Source of the DNA: Hamadaea sp013361475
GTDB taxonomy: Bacteria; Actinomycetota; Actinomycetes; Mycobacteriales; Micromonosporaceae
Direction of reading: 5' to 3'
Length of the DNA: 64,000 nucleotides
NCBI RefSeq assembly: GCF_040654195.1
Contig: NZ_JBFAHM010000001.1
Coordinates: forward strand, 434,001-498,000
This document shows positions 19,525 to 27,893 of the stretch, in pieces. Made by a program: the position numbers and the translations under genes. How positions within the stretch are numbered: the stretch's first letter is position 1; each line of letters starts with the position of its first letter. A model generated the notes under the pieces. The model did not search any database, was not told the DNA's origin, and saw only the letters and a program-made list of their open reading frames with translations.

Positions 19525-20967
19525 TCACCCGGCGATGGCTTGAATCTTGTCGAAGACGTCGAGCACCCAGAGCGCGGCCGGGATGACCGAGACCACGATC
19601 AGCATCTCGAAGAGGTCGGCGATGCGCCCGATGTAGGGCGACGGCGGCTTGGTGGACCAGGCCTGCCCGGCGACCACGACGATCAGTGCGATCGCGACCG
19701 AGCCGACCGCGATCAGCGCCCGGGTGCTGCTGTCCGCGCCGAAGACCATGCCGACCAGCAGCACGGTCACCCCGGTCAGCCCGGCGACGAGGAGCGGGAC
19801 ACGCTGGCGCGGGCTGACGAACAGCCGGGACCGCAGCAGCAGCGCGACGCAGGCGACGCCGGTCAGCACCTTGCCCGCCAGCCCGCCGCCGGTCACGAGG
19901 ACCGCGGTCGCGCCGACGGTGAGGACGGCGTACCCGATGAGCATTCCGGAGAGCAGCTCCTCGGATCGGGAGACGGCCGAGAAGACCCGCTGACGGTCGG
20001 GCAGGCGGCGTGCGGCCTCCAGCGAGGGCGACGAGCCCGCCGAATAGATCTCCTTGGCGCCTTGGCCGGTCGGGAGGGTGACCGAGGGGACCGGCACCTT
20101 GCCGAACCGGATCGCGAGCACCGGCACCAGGCCGATGCCGCAGACCAGCAGCGCGAGGAGGATCGCCGCCGCGCCCGCCGGGTCGACGAAGCTGAGCAGG
20201 CTGGTCAGCCCGGTGAGGAGGCCGAAGGTGACGCCGGCGGTGAACACCCGGACCCGGCCGCCGACACCCGCTCCGCCGAGCGCCGAGAAGAGCAGTACGC
20301 ACATCGCGCCGAGGAGCAGCTGGGCCTGGCCGAGCCAGGGGACCAGGCCGATCGTGCCGGAGAGCGAGTCGCCGCCGAGGACGAGCGCGCCACCGGCGAA
20401 GGCGTAGGGCAGGCTGAATCCGCCGAGCACCGCGCCGACCCGGGCGTCACCGTAGGCGCGCGAGGCGACGACGCCCGCGAACAACAGCAGCACCGCGGCG
20501 GCGAGGCCGAGCCAGCCGCCGGGCTGCCAGCCCGGTCCGCCCTGGAGGATGGCGAGTACGCCGCCCGCGAGCAGCACGCCTGCGCCGACCACGGTGGCCG
20601 TCCGGGTGCTGGTCGGCGACCAGCCCGCGCCGCGGCGGCGAGCGCCTTCGGCGATGGCCTCGACGACGTCGTCGTATTCGAGTTCCGGCCAGTCCGCGCG
20701 GGCCGGAACCAGGTGCAGCACCTGGCCGTCGCGCACGTTCTGCTGGTGGAGGCTGCGGTCACCGGCCAGCGAGGTGCCGTCGGCGCGGCGCAGGACCCAA
20801 CCGCCGTGCCGCTCACCTTCGTCGGCGAAGCCCTCGCCGGCGTGCTGGAGGAGTTCGGGCAAGAGTTCGGCGATCGCGATCTGCTCCGGCAACGCCACAT
20901 CCACCCGGCGATGCGGGGTGTTGATGGTGACGCGCGCGAGCCCGAGCGCGGCGGAGGGGATGCTCAC
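19525..20967 (-). CDS. eccD: Type VII secretion integral membrane protein EccD
   Basis: A 480-residue EccD. Residues 1-90 form the ubiquitin-like domain (ARVTINTPHRRVDVALPEQ, then LPELLQHAGEGFADEGE). The rest is a chain of about eleven hydrophobic helices. EccD dimers form the inner part of the T7SS pore. The GTG at 20967 is the first usable in-frame start but has no good Shine-Dalgarno. A GGGGGGCG run precedes a six-codon GTG mini-ORF (minus strand, about 20988 to 20966) whose TGA overlaps the eccD GTG, so translational coupling is possible. Divergent from eccC, upstream of mycP. Confidence 0.93.
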   Translation of the reverse strand: MSIPSAALGLARVTINTPHRRVDVALPEQIAIAELLPELLQHAGEGFADEGERHGGWVLRRADGTSLAGDRSLHQQNVRDGQVLHLVPARADWPELEYDDVVEAIAEGARRRGAGWSPTSTRTATVVGAGVLLAGGVLAILQGGPGWQPGGWLGLAAAVLLLFAGVVASRAYGDARVGAVLGGFSLPYAFAGGALVLGGDSLSGTIGLVPWLGQAQLLLGAMCVLLFSALGGAGVGGRVRVFTAGVTFGLLTGLTSLLSFVDPAGAAAILLALLVCGIGLVPVLAIRFGKVPVPSVTLPTGQGAKEIYSAGSSPSLEAARRLPDRQRVFSAVSRSEELLSGMLIGYAVLTVGATAVLVTGGGLAGKVLTGVACVALLLRSRLFVSPRQRVPLLVAGLTGVTVLLVGMVFGADSSTRALIAVGSVAIALIVVVAGQAWSTKPPSPYIGRIADLFEMLIVVSVIPAALWVLDVFDKIQAIAG

Positions 20968-21116
20968 TGGAGTACGTGTATCACGAATCGCCCCCCAGCG
21001 TCACCCCGCATAGACCGCAGTGAGACCGGGCTCCGTTAGGCGGGGTGCGTCCGGTCGGTGGCATCGCCTAGCATGGGCGGCGCTGAGCGCGCGTCATGGG
21101 GAGGAGGGCCGCCGGT
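20968..21116. promoter_or_regulatory. Divergent eccD / eccC promoter region
   Basis: A 149-bp gap between divergent T7SS genes that must carry both promoters. A GGGGAGGAGGG run at 21098-21108 is the eccC Shine-Dalgarno region. No operator recognised. Confidence 0.45.
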
Positions 21117-24100
21117 ATGGGAACGATCGTCGTGAAGCGGGGCCCGCGTAGGCCCGCTCCGGAGATTCCCAGCGGTGAGCTGGTCATCGAGGCTCCGCCG
21201 GAGATTCCGCAGGCCAGTGGGGCCCGCTGGCAGCAAGCCATGATGGCGCTGCCGATGCTTGGAGCGATGCTGCCGTCGGCCTACATGATGGGCAACGGGC
21301 AGAACGGCAAGATGGGTTACGTCATGGGCGGCATGATGGGCCTGTCCATGATCGGCATGATGGCCATGAACCTCAGCCAGGGCGGCGGTGGCCCGAAGAA
21401 GGCCGAGATGATGGCCGCCCGGCGGGAATACCTGCGGCACCTGGCCACCATGCGGACCAAGGTTCGCGAGACCGTGGCCAAGCAGCGTACGGGTTTGTTC
21501 TACCGGCATCCCGATCCGCAGCGGTTGTGGTCCACAGTCGACTCTCATCGGCTCTGGGAACGGCGTCCGACCGATCCCGACTACGGAGTCACCCGCATCG
21601 GCATCGGACCGCAGTCGCTCGCGACTCCGCTGGTCCCGCCGGTGACCCGGCCGCTGGAGGAGCTGGAGCCGATGACGGCCGGCGCCCTGCGCCGGTTCCT
21701 GGACGCGTACTCGGTGGTGCCGGATCTGCCGGTCGCCGTGTCGCTGCCCGCTTTCGCCCGGGTCTTCGTCCGGTCCGAGGCCCCACCTACCAACACTTTC
21801 GGCTACGGCCGGCCCACGCAGCCCGAGGCCGACCACCGTGACGGCACCGAGACGCACAGCCTCGTCCGCGCCGTCCTCAGCCAGCTCGCCACCTTCCACG
21901 CTCCCGACGACCTCCTGATCGCCGTGTGTGCTCCGGCGCATCGCCGGGACCGGTGGGACTGGGTGAAGTGGCTGCCGCACAGCGCGCATCCCTCCAAGGT
22001 GGACGCTCTCGGTCCGGTCCGCATGGTGGCCCCGACCGCGGTGGCGTTGGAGGAGATGCTCTCCGACATCATCGGCAACCGTCCCCGCTTCGGCGGCGGC
22101 GCGTCCGGTCCCTACGTCGTGGTCGTCCTCGACGGCGCGGACCTCACCGGTTCGCAGCACCTCGCGGCCGACGGCGGCATCGCGGGCGTCACCGTGCTGG
22201 ACCTCGACGGCCAGCCGCCCCGTCTGCTCGACCGGACCACCCTGACGCTGGAGATGCAGCAGGACACCCGGCAGCTGGAGATCTACACCGCCGACGGGTC
22301 GGCCGACGTCGGCTTCGCCGACGGTCTCACCTACGCCGAGGCCGAGGCGATCGCCCGGCGGCTCGCCCCGCTGCGGCTGTCCGCCGCGACCAAGTCGGCC
22401 GACGCCCCGCTCTCCGGCGACCAGGGCCTGGCCGAGCTGCTCGGTATCCCCGACCCGGAGACCTTCGAGGTCTCGCAGACCTGGCGGCCCCGAGCCGATC
22501 GGGACAAGCTGCGGGTGCCGATCGGTGTCGGCGTCGACGGCCAGCCGGTCGAACTGGACATCAAGGAGTCGGCGCAGGACGGCATGGGCCCGCACGGTCT
22601 GCTGATCGGCGCGACCGGTTCCGGTAAGTCCGAGGTGCTGCGAACGCTGGTGCTCGCGCTGGCGCTGACCCACTCCTCGGAGGAGCTCAACTTCGTCCTC
22701 GTCGACTACAAGGGTGGCGCGACCTTCGCCTCGATGGACGTGTTGCCGCACACCAGCGCGGTCATCACCAACCTCGAGGGCGAGGCGCTGCTCGTCGACC
22801 GCATGGGCGACGCCATCAACGGCGAGGTCGTCCGCCGTCAGGAACTCCTGCGCGCGGCGGGCAACTTCGCGAACCTGAAGGACTACAACAAGGCCCGGTC
22901 GCAGGGCAAGGCGCTCGCACCGCTCCCGTCGCTGCTCATCGTGGCGGACGAGTTCTCCGAGCTGCTGACCGCCAAGCCCGACTTCATCGACATCTTCGTC
23001 CAGATCGGACGAGTCGGCCGGTCGCTGGGCGTCCACCTGCTGCTGGCCAGCCAGCGGCTGGAGGAGGGCCGGTTGCGTGGTCTCGACACGCACCTGTCCT
23101 ACCGGCTCGGTCTGCGGACGTTCTCGGCGATGGAGTCCCGCACGGTCCTCGGTGTGCCCGACGCATACGACCTGCCCCGAGCGCCCGGCCACGGCTACAT
23201 GAAGTTCGGCACCGAGCCGCTGGTGCGGTTCAAGGCGGCGTACGTCTCCGGCTCCTACAAGAAGGCGGGCTCGTCGCCGACCCGGGTCGGCGGGCGGCGT
23301 ACGGACATCGACATCCACAACTTCGGAACGCACTTCGTGCCGCTGCCGAAGAAGCCGGCCTCGGCCGAGCCCGAGGTCAACTGGGACGTCAAGCCCGGCG
23401 AGAGCCTGATGGACGTCATCGTCGGCCGGTTGGCGGGCAAGGGTCCGCCGGCCCACCAGGTGTGGCTGCCGCCGCTGGAGGTCTCCGATACGCTGGAGGA
23501 GGGCTTCGGCAAGATCGCGATCCATCCGGAGCGCGGCCTGACGACGGCCAACGCCGAACTGCACGGTGCGTTGACGGTCCCGATCGCCTGGGTCGACCGC
23601 CCCGCGCAGCAGCGCCGGGACACGCAGTGGATCAACCTGTCCGGCGCGGCCGGGCACGTGGCGATCGCGGGGGCGACCCAGAGCGGTAAGTCCAGCCTGC
23701 TGCGGACGATCATCAGCGGTCTGGCGCTGACCCACACCCCGGCCGAGGCGCAGTTCTACTGCCTCGACTTCGGTGGTGGCACGCTCGCGGCCCTCCGCGA
23801 GATGCCGCACGTCGGTGGCGTCGCGGGCCGGCTCGACACCGCCCAGGTGCGCCGGACGGTCAGCGAGGTCGCGATGCTGCTCGCCGAGCGGGAGGCGCGG
23901 TTCGCCGAGCTGGGCGTGGACTCGATGAACAACTACCGCAAGCGGCGGGCGTCCGGCGAGGTCAACGACCCGTTCGGGGACGTGTTCCTGGTCATCGACG
24001 GCTGGGCGACGCTGCGGGAGAGCTACGACGACCTGGAGCCGGTCATCACCGACCTGGCGACCCGGGGTCTGTCCTATGGCGTCCACATCATCGCCAGCTC

Positions 24101-25112
24101 GCTGCGCTGGCGCGACTTCCGCGCGGCCATCCAGGACCAGTTCGGCACCAAGATCGAGATGCGGCTGGGCGACCCGTCCGACTCGATCGGCAAGGTCCGC
24201 AAGGCGGCGCAGAACGTGAAGAACGCGCCGGGCCACGGCGCGACCAACGAGGGCCTGTACTACCTGACCCTCCGGCCCGAGCTGACCTCGCTGGGCACCG
24301 ATCAGACCGCGGTGAGCAAGCACGTCGCCCAGCACTGGAAGGGCCAGCCCGCGCCGCGCGTGCGGATGCTGCCGCCGGTCTACGGCTACGACCGTCTGCC
24401 GCTCACCGGCGGCGACCCGCTGCACATCCCGATCGGCCTGTCCGAGGACCTCACCCCGATCTCGCTCAACTTCCGCGACGACCAGCACTTCCTGGTCTTC
24501 GGCGAGAGCGAGTGCGGCAAGTCGACGTTCATGCGGGCGCTGGCGACGACGATCACCAAGCGGTTCACCCCGGACGAGGCGAAGCTGCTGATCGTCGACC
24601 ACCGCCGCAGCTTGCTCGGTGCGATCCAGGGCGACCATCTGCTCGGCTACACGACCAACTTCGAGCAGAGCACGCAGTATCTGCAGGCCGTCGCCGGCTA
24701 CATGGATCAGCGCAAGCCGCCGGCCGACGTGACGCCGCAGCAGCTACGCGACCGGCCGTGGCTGGAAGGCCGGCCGGAGTGCTTCGTCCTCATCGACGAC
24801 TACGAGATGGTCGCCTCCGGGGCGGGCAACCCGCTCGATCCGCTGGTGCCCTACCTCGAGATCGCTCGCGACGTCGGTCTGCACCTGATCATCGCGCGGA
24901 ACTCGACGGGCGCGAGCGGTCTGTCCTACCAGCCGCTGTTCCAGATCATGCGGCGGGTCGGCAGCCCCGGCCTGCTCATGTCCGGCGACAAGGGGGAGAC
25001 CTCGCCGCTGGCGGACATCCGGTTCGAGCGGATGGTCCCCGGCCGTGGCCGGCTCCTGTCGCGCAAGCAAGGCGTACGCCTCATCCAGGTGGCCAACCTG
25101 CCTGGTGCATAA
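21117..25112 (+). CDS. eccC: Type VII secretion motor ATPase EccC
   Basis: A 1331-residue full-length EccC (EccCa and EccCb fused). Two membrane helices lie near residues 40-85 (Met/Gly-rich). Three FtsK/SpoIIIE ATPase domains follow, with Walker A motifs at about 496-505 (GATGSGKSEV), 849-858 (GATQSGKSSL) and 1127-1136 (GESECGKSTF). The first domain has a full Walker B, LLIVADEFSELL; the others read VFLVIDGWATL and CFVLIDDYEMV. EccC binds substrates and powers T7 export. ATG 21117 follows a GGAGG; the upstream ATG at 21096 has none. It ends 5 bases before the convergent tilS gene. Confidence 0.95.
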   Translation: MGTIVVKRGPRRPAPEIPSGELVIEAPPEIPQASGARWQQAMMALPMLGAMLPSAYMMGNGQNGKMGYVMGGMMGLSMIGMMAMNLSQGGGGPKKAEMMAARREYLRHLATMRTKVRETVAKQRTGLFYRHPDPQRLWSTVDSHRLWERRPTDPDYGVTRIGIGPQSLATPLVPPVTRPLEELEPMTAGALRRFLDAYSVVPDLPVAVSLPAFARVFVRSEAPPTNTFGYGRPTQPEADHRDGTETHSLVRAVLSQLATFHAPDDLLIAVCAPAHRRDRWDWVKWLPHSAHPSKVDALGPVRMVAPTAVALEEMLSDIIGNRPRFGGGASGPYVVVVLDGADLTGSQHLAADGGIAGVTVLDLDGQPPRLLDRTTLTLEMQQDTRQLEIYTADGSADVGFADGLTYAEAEAIARRLAPLRLSAATKSADAPLSGDQGLAELLGIPDPETFEVSQTWRPRADRDKLRVPIGVGVDGQPVELDIKESAQDGMGPHGLLIGATGSGKSEVLRTLVLALALTHSSEELNFVLVDYKGGATFASMDVLPHTSAVITNLEGEALLVDRMGDAINGEVVRRQELLRAAGNFANLKDYNKARSQGKALAPLPSLLIVADEFSELLTAKPDFIDIFVQIGRVGRSLGVHLLLASQRLEEGRLRGLDTHLSYRLGLRTFSAMESRTVLGVPDAYDLPRAPGHGYMKFGTEPLVRFKAAYVSGSYKKAGSSPTRVGGRRTDIDIHNFGTHFVPLPKKPASAEPEVNWDVKPGESLMDVIVGRLAGKGPPAHQVWLPPLEVSDTLEEGFGKIAIHPERGLTTANAELHGALTVPIAWVDRPAQQRRDTQWINLSGAAGHVAIAGATQSGKSSLLRTIISGLALTHTPAEAQFYCLDFGGGTLAALREMPHVGGVAGRLDTAQVRRTVSEVAMLLAEREARFAELGVDSMNNYRKRRASGEVNDPFGDVFLVIDGWATLRESYDDLEPVITDLATRGLSYGVHIIASSLRWRDFRAAIQDQFGTKIEMRLGDPSDSIGKVRKAAQNVKNAPGHGATNEGLYYLTLRPELTSLGTDQTAVSKHVAQHWKGQPAPRVRMLPPVYGYDRLPLTGGDPLHIPIGLSEDLTPISLNFRDDQHFLVFGESECGKSTFMRALATTITKRFTPDEAKLLIVDHRRSLLGAIQGDHLLGYTTNFEQSTQYLQAVAGYMDQRKPPADVTPQQLRDRPWLEGRPECFVLIDDYEMVASGAGNPLDPLVPYLEIARDVGLHLIIARNSTGASGLSYQPLFQIMRRVGSPGLLMSGDKGETSPLADIRFERMVPGRGRLLSRKQGVRLIQVANLPGA

Positions 25113-25117
25113 GGGCC

Positions 25118-26098
25118 TTATCGGACCTGTAGCCGACCGCCCGCCCGGTGCACTTCGATGCCACCGGGCAGGGCGGTCGCTCCTTGCCCGTGCCAGTCGG
25201 TGACGAGCGCGTCCAGGGCGGCGACGTGCCGGTGGCCGAGGGCGGCGGAGGGCGCGCCGAGTTCGAGCGCCCACGTGTGCAGTACGCGACTTCGTAAGGC
25301 CTCCGGCAGCGCCCGCAGGGCGTCGACGCTGAGCCCGCTGTCGCGACGGCACCCCTCGTACGCCGAAGCCGCCAAGCCGTCCAGGTAGGACGCGTCCACG
25401 GCGAGCTGAGCGGCCGTCTGAGCCAGGTTGCCGACGACGCCCGGCCCCAATGCCGCCACCAGTGCGGGCAGGGCGCTGGAGCGTACGCGCGCCCGGGCGT
25501 ACCGGGCGTCGGAGTTGTGCGGGTCCTCCCACGGCGTGAGCCCCTGTGCCGCACACGCTTCCCGAAGCGTCGTACGCCGGACGCCCAGCATCGGCCGGAG
25601 CAGTGCCACGCCGTCGACCTCCCGGCGGGCGGGCATCCCGGCCAGTCCCCGGGGACCGGCGCCCCGAGCCAGGGCCAGCAGCACCGTCTCGGCTTGGTCG
25701 TCCAGCGTGTGACCCAGGAGGAGCGCTGCGGCGGCGTACTCCTCGGCTTGCTGAAGGAGTGCCTCGTAGCGGGCGTGGCGGGCGGCGGCCTCGGGACCGA
25801 CCGGATCGGCCGGGTCGATGGTGACCGGGGCGATCAGCACGGGAGCGAGCCCGGCGGCCGTAGCCCAGGCGGCGACGGCGGCCGCGCGGTCGGCGGACCC
25901 GGCTTGGAGCTTGTGGTCCACGGTGACCAGGCCGACCCGCCAGCCGGTACGCGGGCCGGCGAACGCCGCGGCGGCCGCGAGCGCGAGCGAGTCGGCCCCA
26001 CCGGAGCAGGCGACGAGCACGAGCCGGTCATTGCCGGGCCCGAGCGCGCGCCGCACCGCGGTACGCGTCTGCGCGACAGCCGGAGGCGGACCGGTCAA
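25118..26098 (-). CDS. tilS: tRNA(Ile)-lysidine synthetase
   Basis: A 326-residue TilS, which attaches lysine to C34 of the CAU-anticodon tRNA-Ile. The PP-loop SGGADS lies at residues 32-37, followed by TVDHKLQAGSADRA and the LLGHTLDDQAETVLL motif. I chose TTG at 26098: it sits inside a TTGA overlap with the upstream DUF2342 stop and gives the N-terminus seen in actinobacterial TilS (TGPPPAVAQTRTAVRRAL). The GTG at 26173 would add 25 low-conservation residues and overlap its neighbour by 79 bases. Normally next to hpt and ftsH; here dacB, ppa and a protease intervene. Confidence 0.9.
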   Translation of the reverse strand: MTGPPPAVAQTRTAVRRALGPGNDRLVLVACSGGADSLALAAAAAFAGPRTGWRVGLVTVDHKLQAGSADRAAAVAAWATAAGLAPVLIAPVTIDPADPVGPEAAARHARYEALLQQAEEYAAAALLLGHTLDDQAETVLLALARGAGPRGLAGMPARREVDGVALLRPMLGVRRTTLREACAAQGLTPWEDPHNSDARYARARVRSSALPALVAALGPGVVGNLAQTAAQLAVDASYLDGLAASAYEGCRRDSGLSVDALRALPEALRSRVLHTWALELGAPSAALGHRHVAALDALVTDWHGQGATALPGGIEVHRAGGRLQVR

Positions 26099-27144
26099 GG
26101 GGCGACCCGGGCGACCCACGCGTCGGGATCGGCCAGGTCGGCCAGCGTGGGCAGGTTCTCCGGCGCGGCCCACACCTTGTTGAAGCCGGCCATCCCGGCG
26201 CGGTCGATGACGCTCTGGACGAACTTGCGGCCCTCGGCGTATTGCCGGAGCTTGGCGTCGACCCCGAGCAGCCGCCGGATGACCGATTCGACGGGGTTGG
26301 CGGTGGCGCGGCGGCGGTCGAACCGGGCGCGGATCGCGTCGACGGACGGGATGACGCGCGGGCCGACGCCGTCCATGACGACCTCGGCGTGCCCCTCGAC
26401 CAGGGTCATCAACGCCGTGAGACGGTCCATCACCGCTCGCTGCCCCGGAGTCTGCACGACGTCCAGCACACTGGTCTGGCCGCCCTTGTCACGGACGGCG
26501 TCCGCGGCCGCCGACACCGCTCGCCGTAAGCGGCCGAGCAGCGCGGCCGGGTCGGTGTCGGCCGCGTCGACGAACGCCTTGACCTCGCGGAGGAAGTGCC
26601 CACGCAGCCAGGGGACGGCGGTGAACTGCGTGCGGTGGGTGACTTCGTGCAGGCAGACCCAGAGCCGGAAGTCGCGCGGTTCGGCGCCGAGCTTGCGTTC
26701 GACGGCGACGATGTTCGGCGCGACGAGCAGCAGCTGACCAGGTCCGCCGGAGAACACCTCGTACTGCCCGAGCACCCGCCCGGACAGGTACGCCAGGACG
26801 GTCCCCGCCTGCACTGCGGTGAGCTTCGCCCCGACCATCTCCATCGCGCCCGTCCCGGCGGTCTGCGACCGTTTCGAGAGCCGCGCCGCCAGCGGGCCGA
26901 TGACCTGCCGCATCCCCGAGACGTTGACCGCCGCCCAGTCCCGGCGGTCGACCACCCGCACCGGCGGGACGTCGACCTGGGGGACGAGCCCGGTGAACTC
27001 GGCGACGTGCCCGGCCGCCTCCCCGGTCAGCTCGCGCAGCTGCCGGACGACCTCGGCCGCCTCGGCCCTCGTCACCTTCGGCCCGGTCGGGCCCAGGGTC
27101 GCGGCAGTGGACGCGGCCAGGTCCCAGTCGACGAAATCCGCCAT
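26095..27144 (-). CDS. Zinc-dependent metalloprotease-like protein (DUF2342, zincin_2)
   Basis: A 349-residue DUF2342 protein, a family seen in high-GC Gram-positives and often listed as coenzyme F420-associated. The zincin motif is HEVTH (H166, E167, H170), preceded by the aromatic LWVCL strand. Other conserved parts are VDWDLAASTA at the N-terminus, LGQYEVFSGG and the LMTLVEGHAEVVMD helix that may give the third metal ligand. No signal peptide. The function is unproven; a peptidase is likely. It overlaps tilS by 4 bases. A palindromic repeat sits in its upstream region. Confidence 0.87.
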   Translation of the reverse strand: MADFVDWDLAASTAATLGPTGPKVTRAEAAEVVRQLRELTGEAAGHVAEFTGLVPQVDVPPVRVVDRRDWAAVNVSGMRQVIGPLAARLSKRSQTAGTGAMEMVGAKLTAVQAGTVLAYLSGRVLGQYEVFSGGPGQLLLVAPNIVAVERKLGAEPRDFRLWVCLHEVTHRTQFTAVPWLRGHFLREVKAFVDAADTDPAALLGRLRRAVSAAADAVRDKGGQTSVLDVVQTPGQRAVMDRLTALMTLVEGHAEVVMDGVGPRVIPSVDAIRARFDRRRATANPVESVIRRLLGVDAKLRQYAEGRKFVQSVIDRAGMAGFNKVWAAPENLPTLADLADPDAWVARVAP

Positions 27145-27203
27145 GCGTTCGACGCTACCCGGTCGTGGCCGCTTCCCACGGCGGTGGACGCCGCTAAATG
27201 CGG

Positions 27204-27299
27204 CGGATCAGGGATCTTGGTCGAATCTTGACTGGCTGCACTCCTGGCGGCTCGCCCAAGAGGCTCCCCGGCGAGATTCGATCTGGAACCCTGATCGAG
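27204..27299. repeat. Palindromic repeat A, copy 1 (long-loop form)
   Basis: GGATCAGGGATCTTGGTCGA (27205-27224) and the following ATCTTG are matched in inverted form by GAGATTCGATCTGG then AACCCTGATC (27273-27297). The arms are about 25 bases with several mismatches and are separated by roughly 40 bases. The same arms, with a 3-base loop, recur at 29961-30015 and 62535-62597. It lies between the ppa stop and the DUF2342 start, so it may end ppa transcription. Confidence 0.75.
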
Positions 27300-27316
27300 C
27301 GTTCAAGAAAGCCCGA

Positions 27317-27805
27317 TTAGTGCGAGGTTTCCTTCGCCCGCTTGAACGACTCGACGATCTCGGCCTCGGCCTCGGTGCGGCCCACCCAGGTGGCGCCCTC
27401 GACGCTCTTGCCGGGCTCCAGGTCCTTGTAGACCTCGAAGAAGTGCTGGATCTCCAGCCGGTCGAACTCGGCGACATGGTGGATGTCGCGCAGGTGCTCC
27501 AGGCGCGGGTCGTCGGCCGGGACGCAGAGAACCTTGTCGTCGCCGCCCTTCTCGTCGCGCATCCGGAACATGCCGATCGCGCGGCAGCGGATCAGGCACC
27601 CGGGGAACGTCGGCTCCTGGACCAGGACGAGCGCGTCCAGCGGGTCGCCGTCCTCGCCGAGGGTGTTCTCGATGAAGCCGTAATCGGCCGGGTATTGCGT
27701 GGAGGTGAAGAGTGTGCGGTCAAGCCGGATTCGGCCCGTCTCGTGGTCGACCTCGTACTTGTTGCGCTGCCCCTTGGGGATCTCAACCGTGACGTCGAAA
27801 TCCAT
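27317..27805 (-). CDS. ppa: Inorganic pyrophosphatase
   Basis: A 162-residue family I soluble pyrophosphatase that hydrolyses PPi to two phosphates and drives biosynthesis forward. Active-site stretches seen: IPKGQRNKYEVDHETG, YPADYGFIENTLGEDGDPLDALVL with the metal-binding aspartates of the DGDPLD signature, and DEKGGDDKVLCVPADDPR. It ends with the usual KAKET-like helix. Divergent from dacB across 88 bp. ATG 27805 is the only sensible start. Confidence 0.96.
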   Translation of the reverse strand: MDFDVTVEIPKGQRNKYEVDHETGRIRLDRTLFTSTQYPADYGFIENTLGEDGDPLDALVLVQEPTFPGCLIRCRAIGMFRMRDEKGGDDKVLCVPADDPRLEHLRDIHHVAEFDRLEIQHFFEVYKDLEPGKSVEGATWVGRTEAEAEIVESFKRAKETSH

Positions 27806-27893
27806 CTCACGCTCCTGACACGTTTTCTCGCCGACTCTGGCTTCTGCTCGATAGTGTCGCGTAGGTCGATCGGAAAGCTCACCGGGAGGGCCC
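27806..27893. promoter_or_regulatory. Divergent ppa / dacB promoter region
   Basis: An 88-bp gap between divergent genes. GGGAGGG (27885-27891) is the dacB Shine-Dalgarno sequence. ATAGTGTCG (27851-27859) could be part of a -10 box for dacB but is not convincing. Confidence 0.4.

Noticed and set aside
21036..24638. 1200-codon open frame on the minus strand opposite eccC
   Set aside because: Shadow of eccC, whose three Walker A motifs are in the plus frame.
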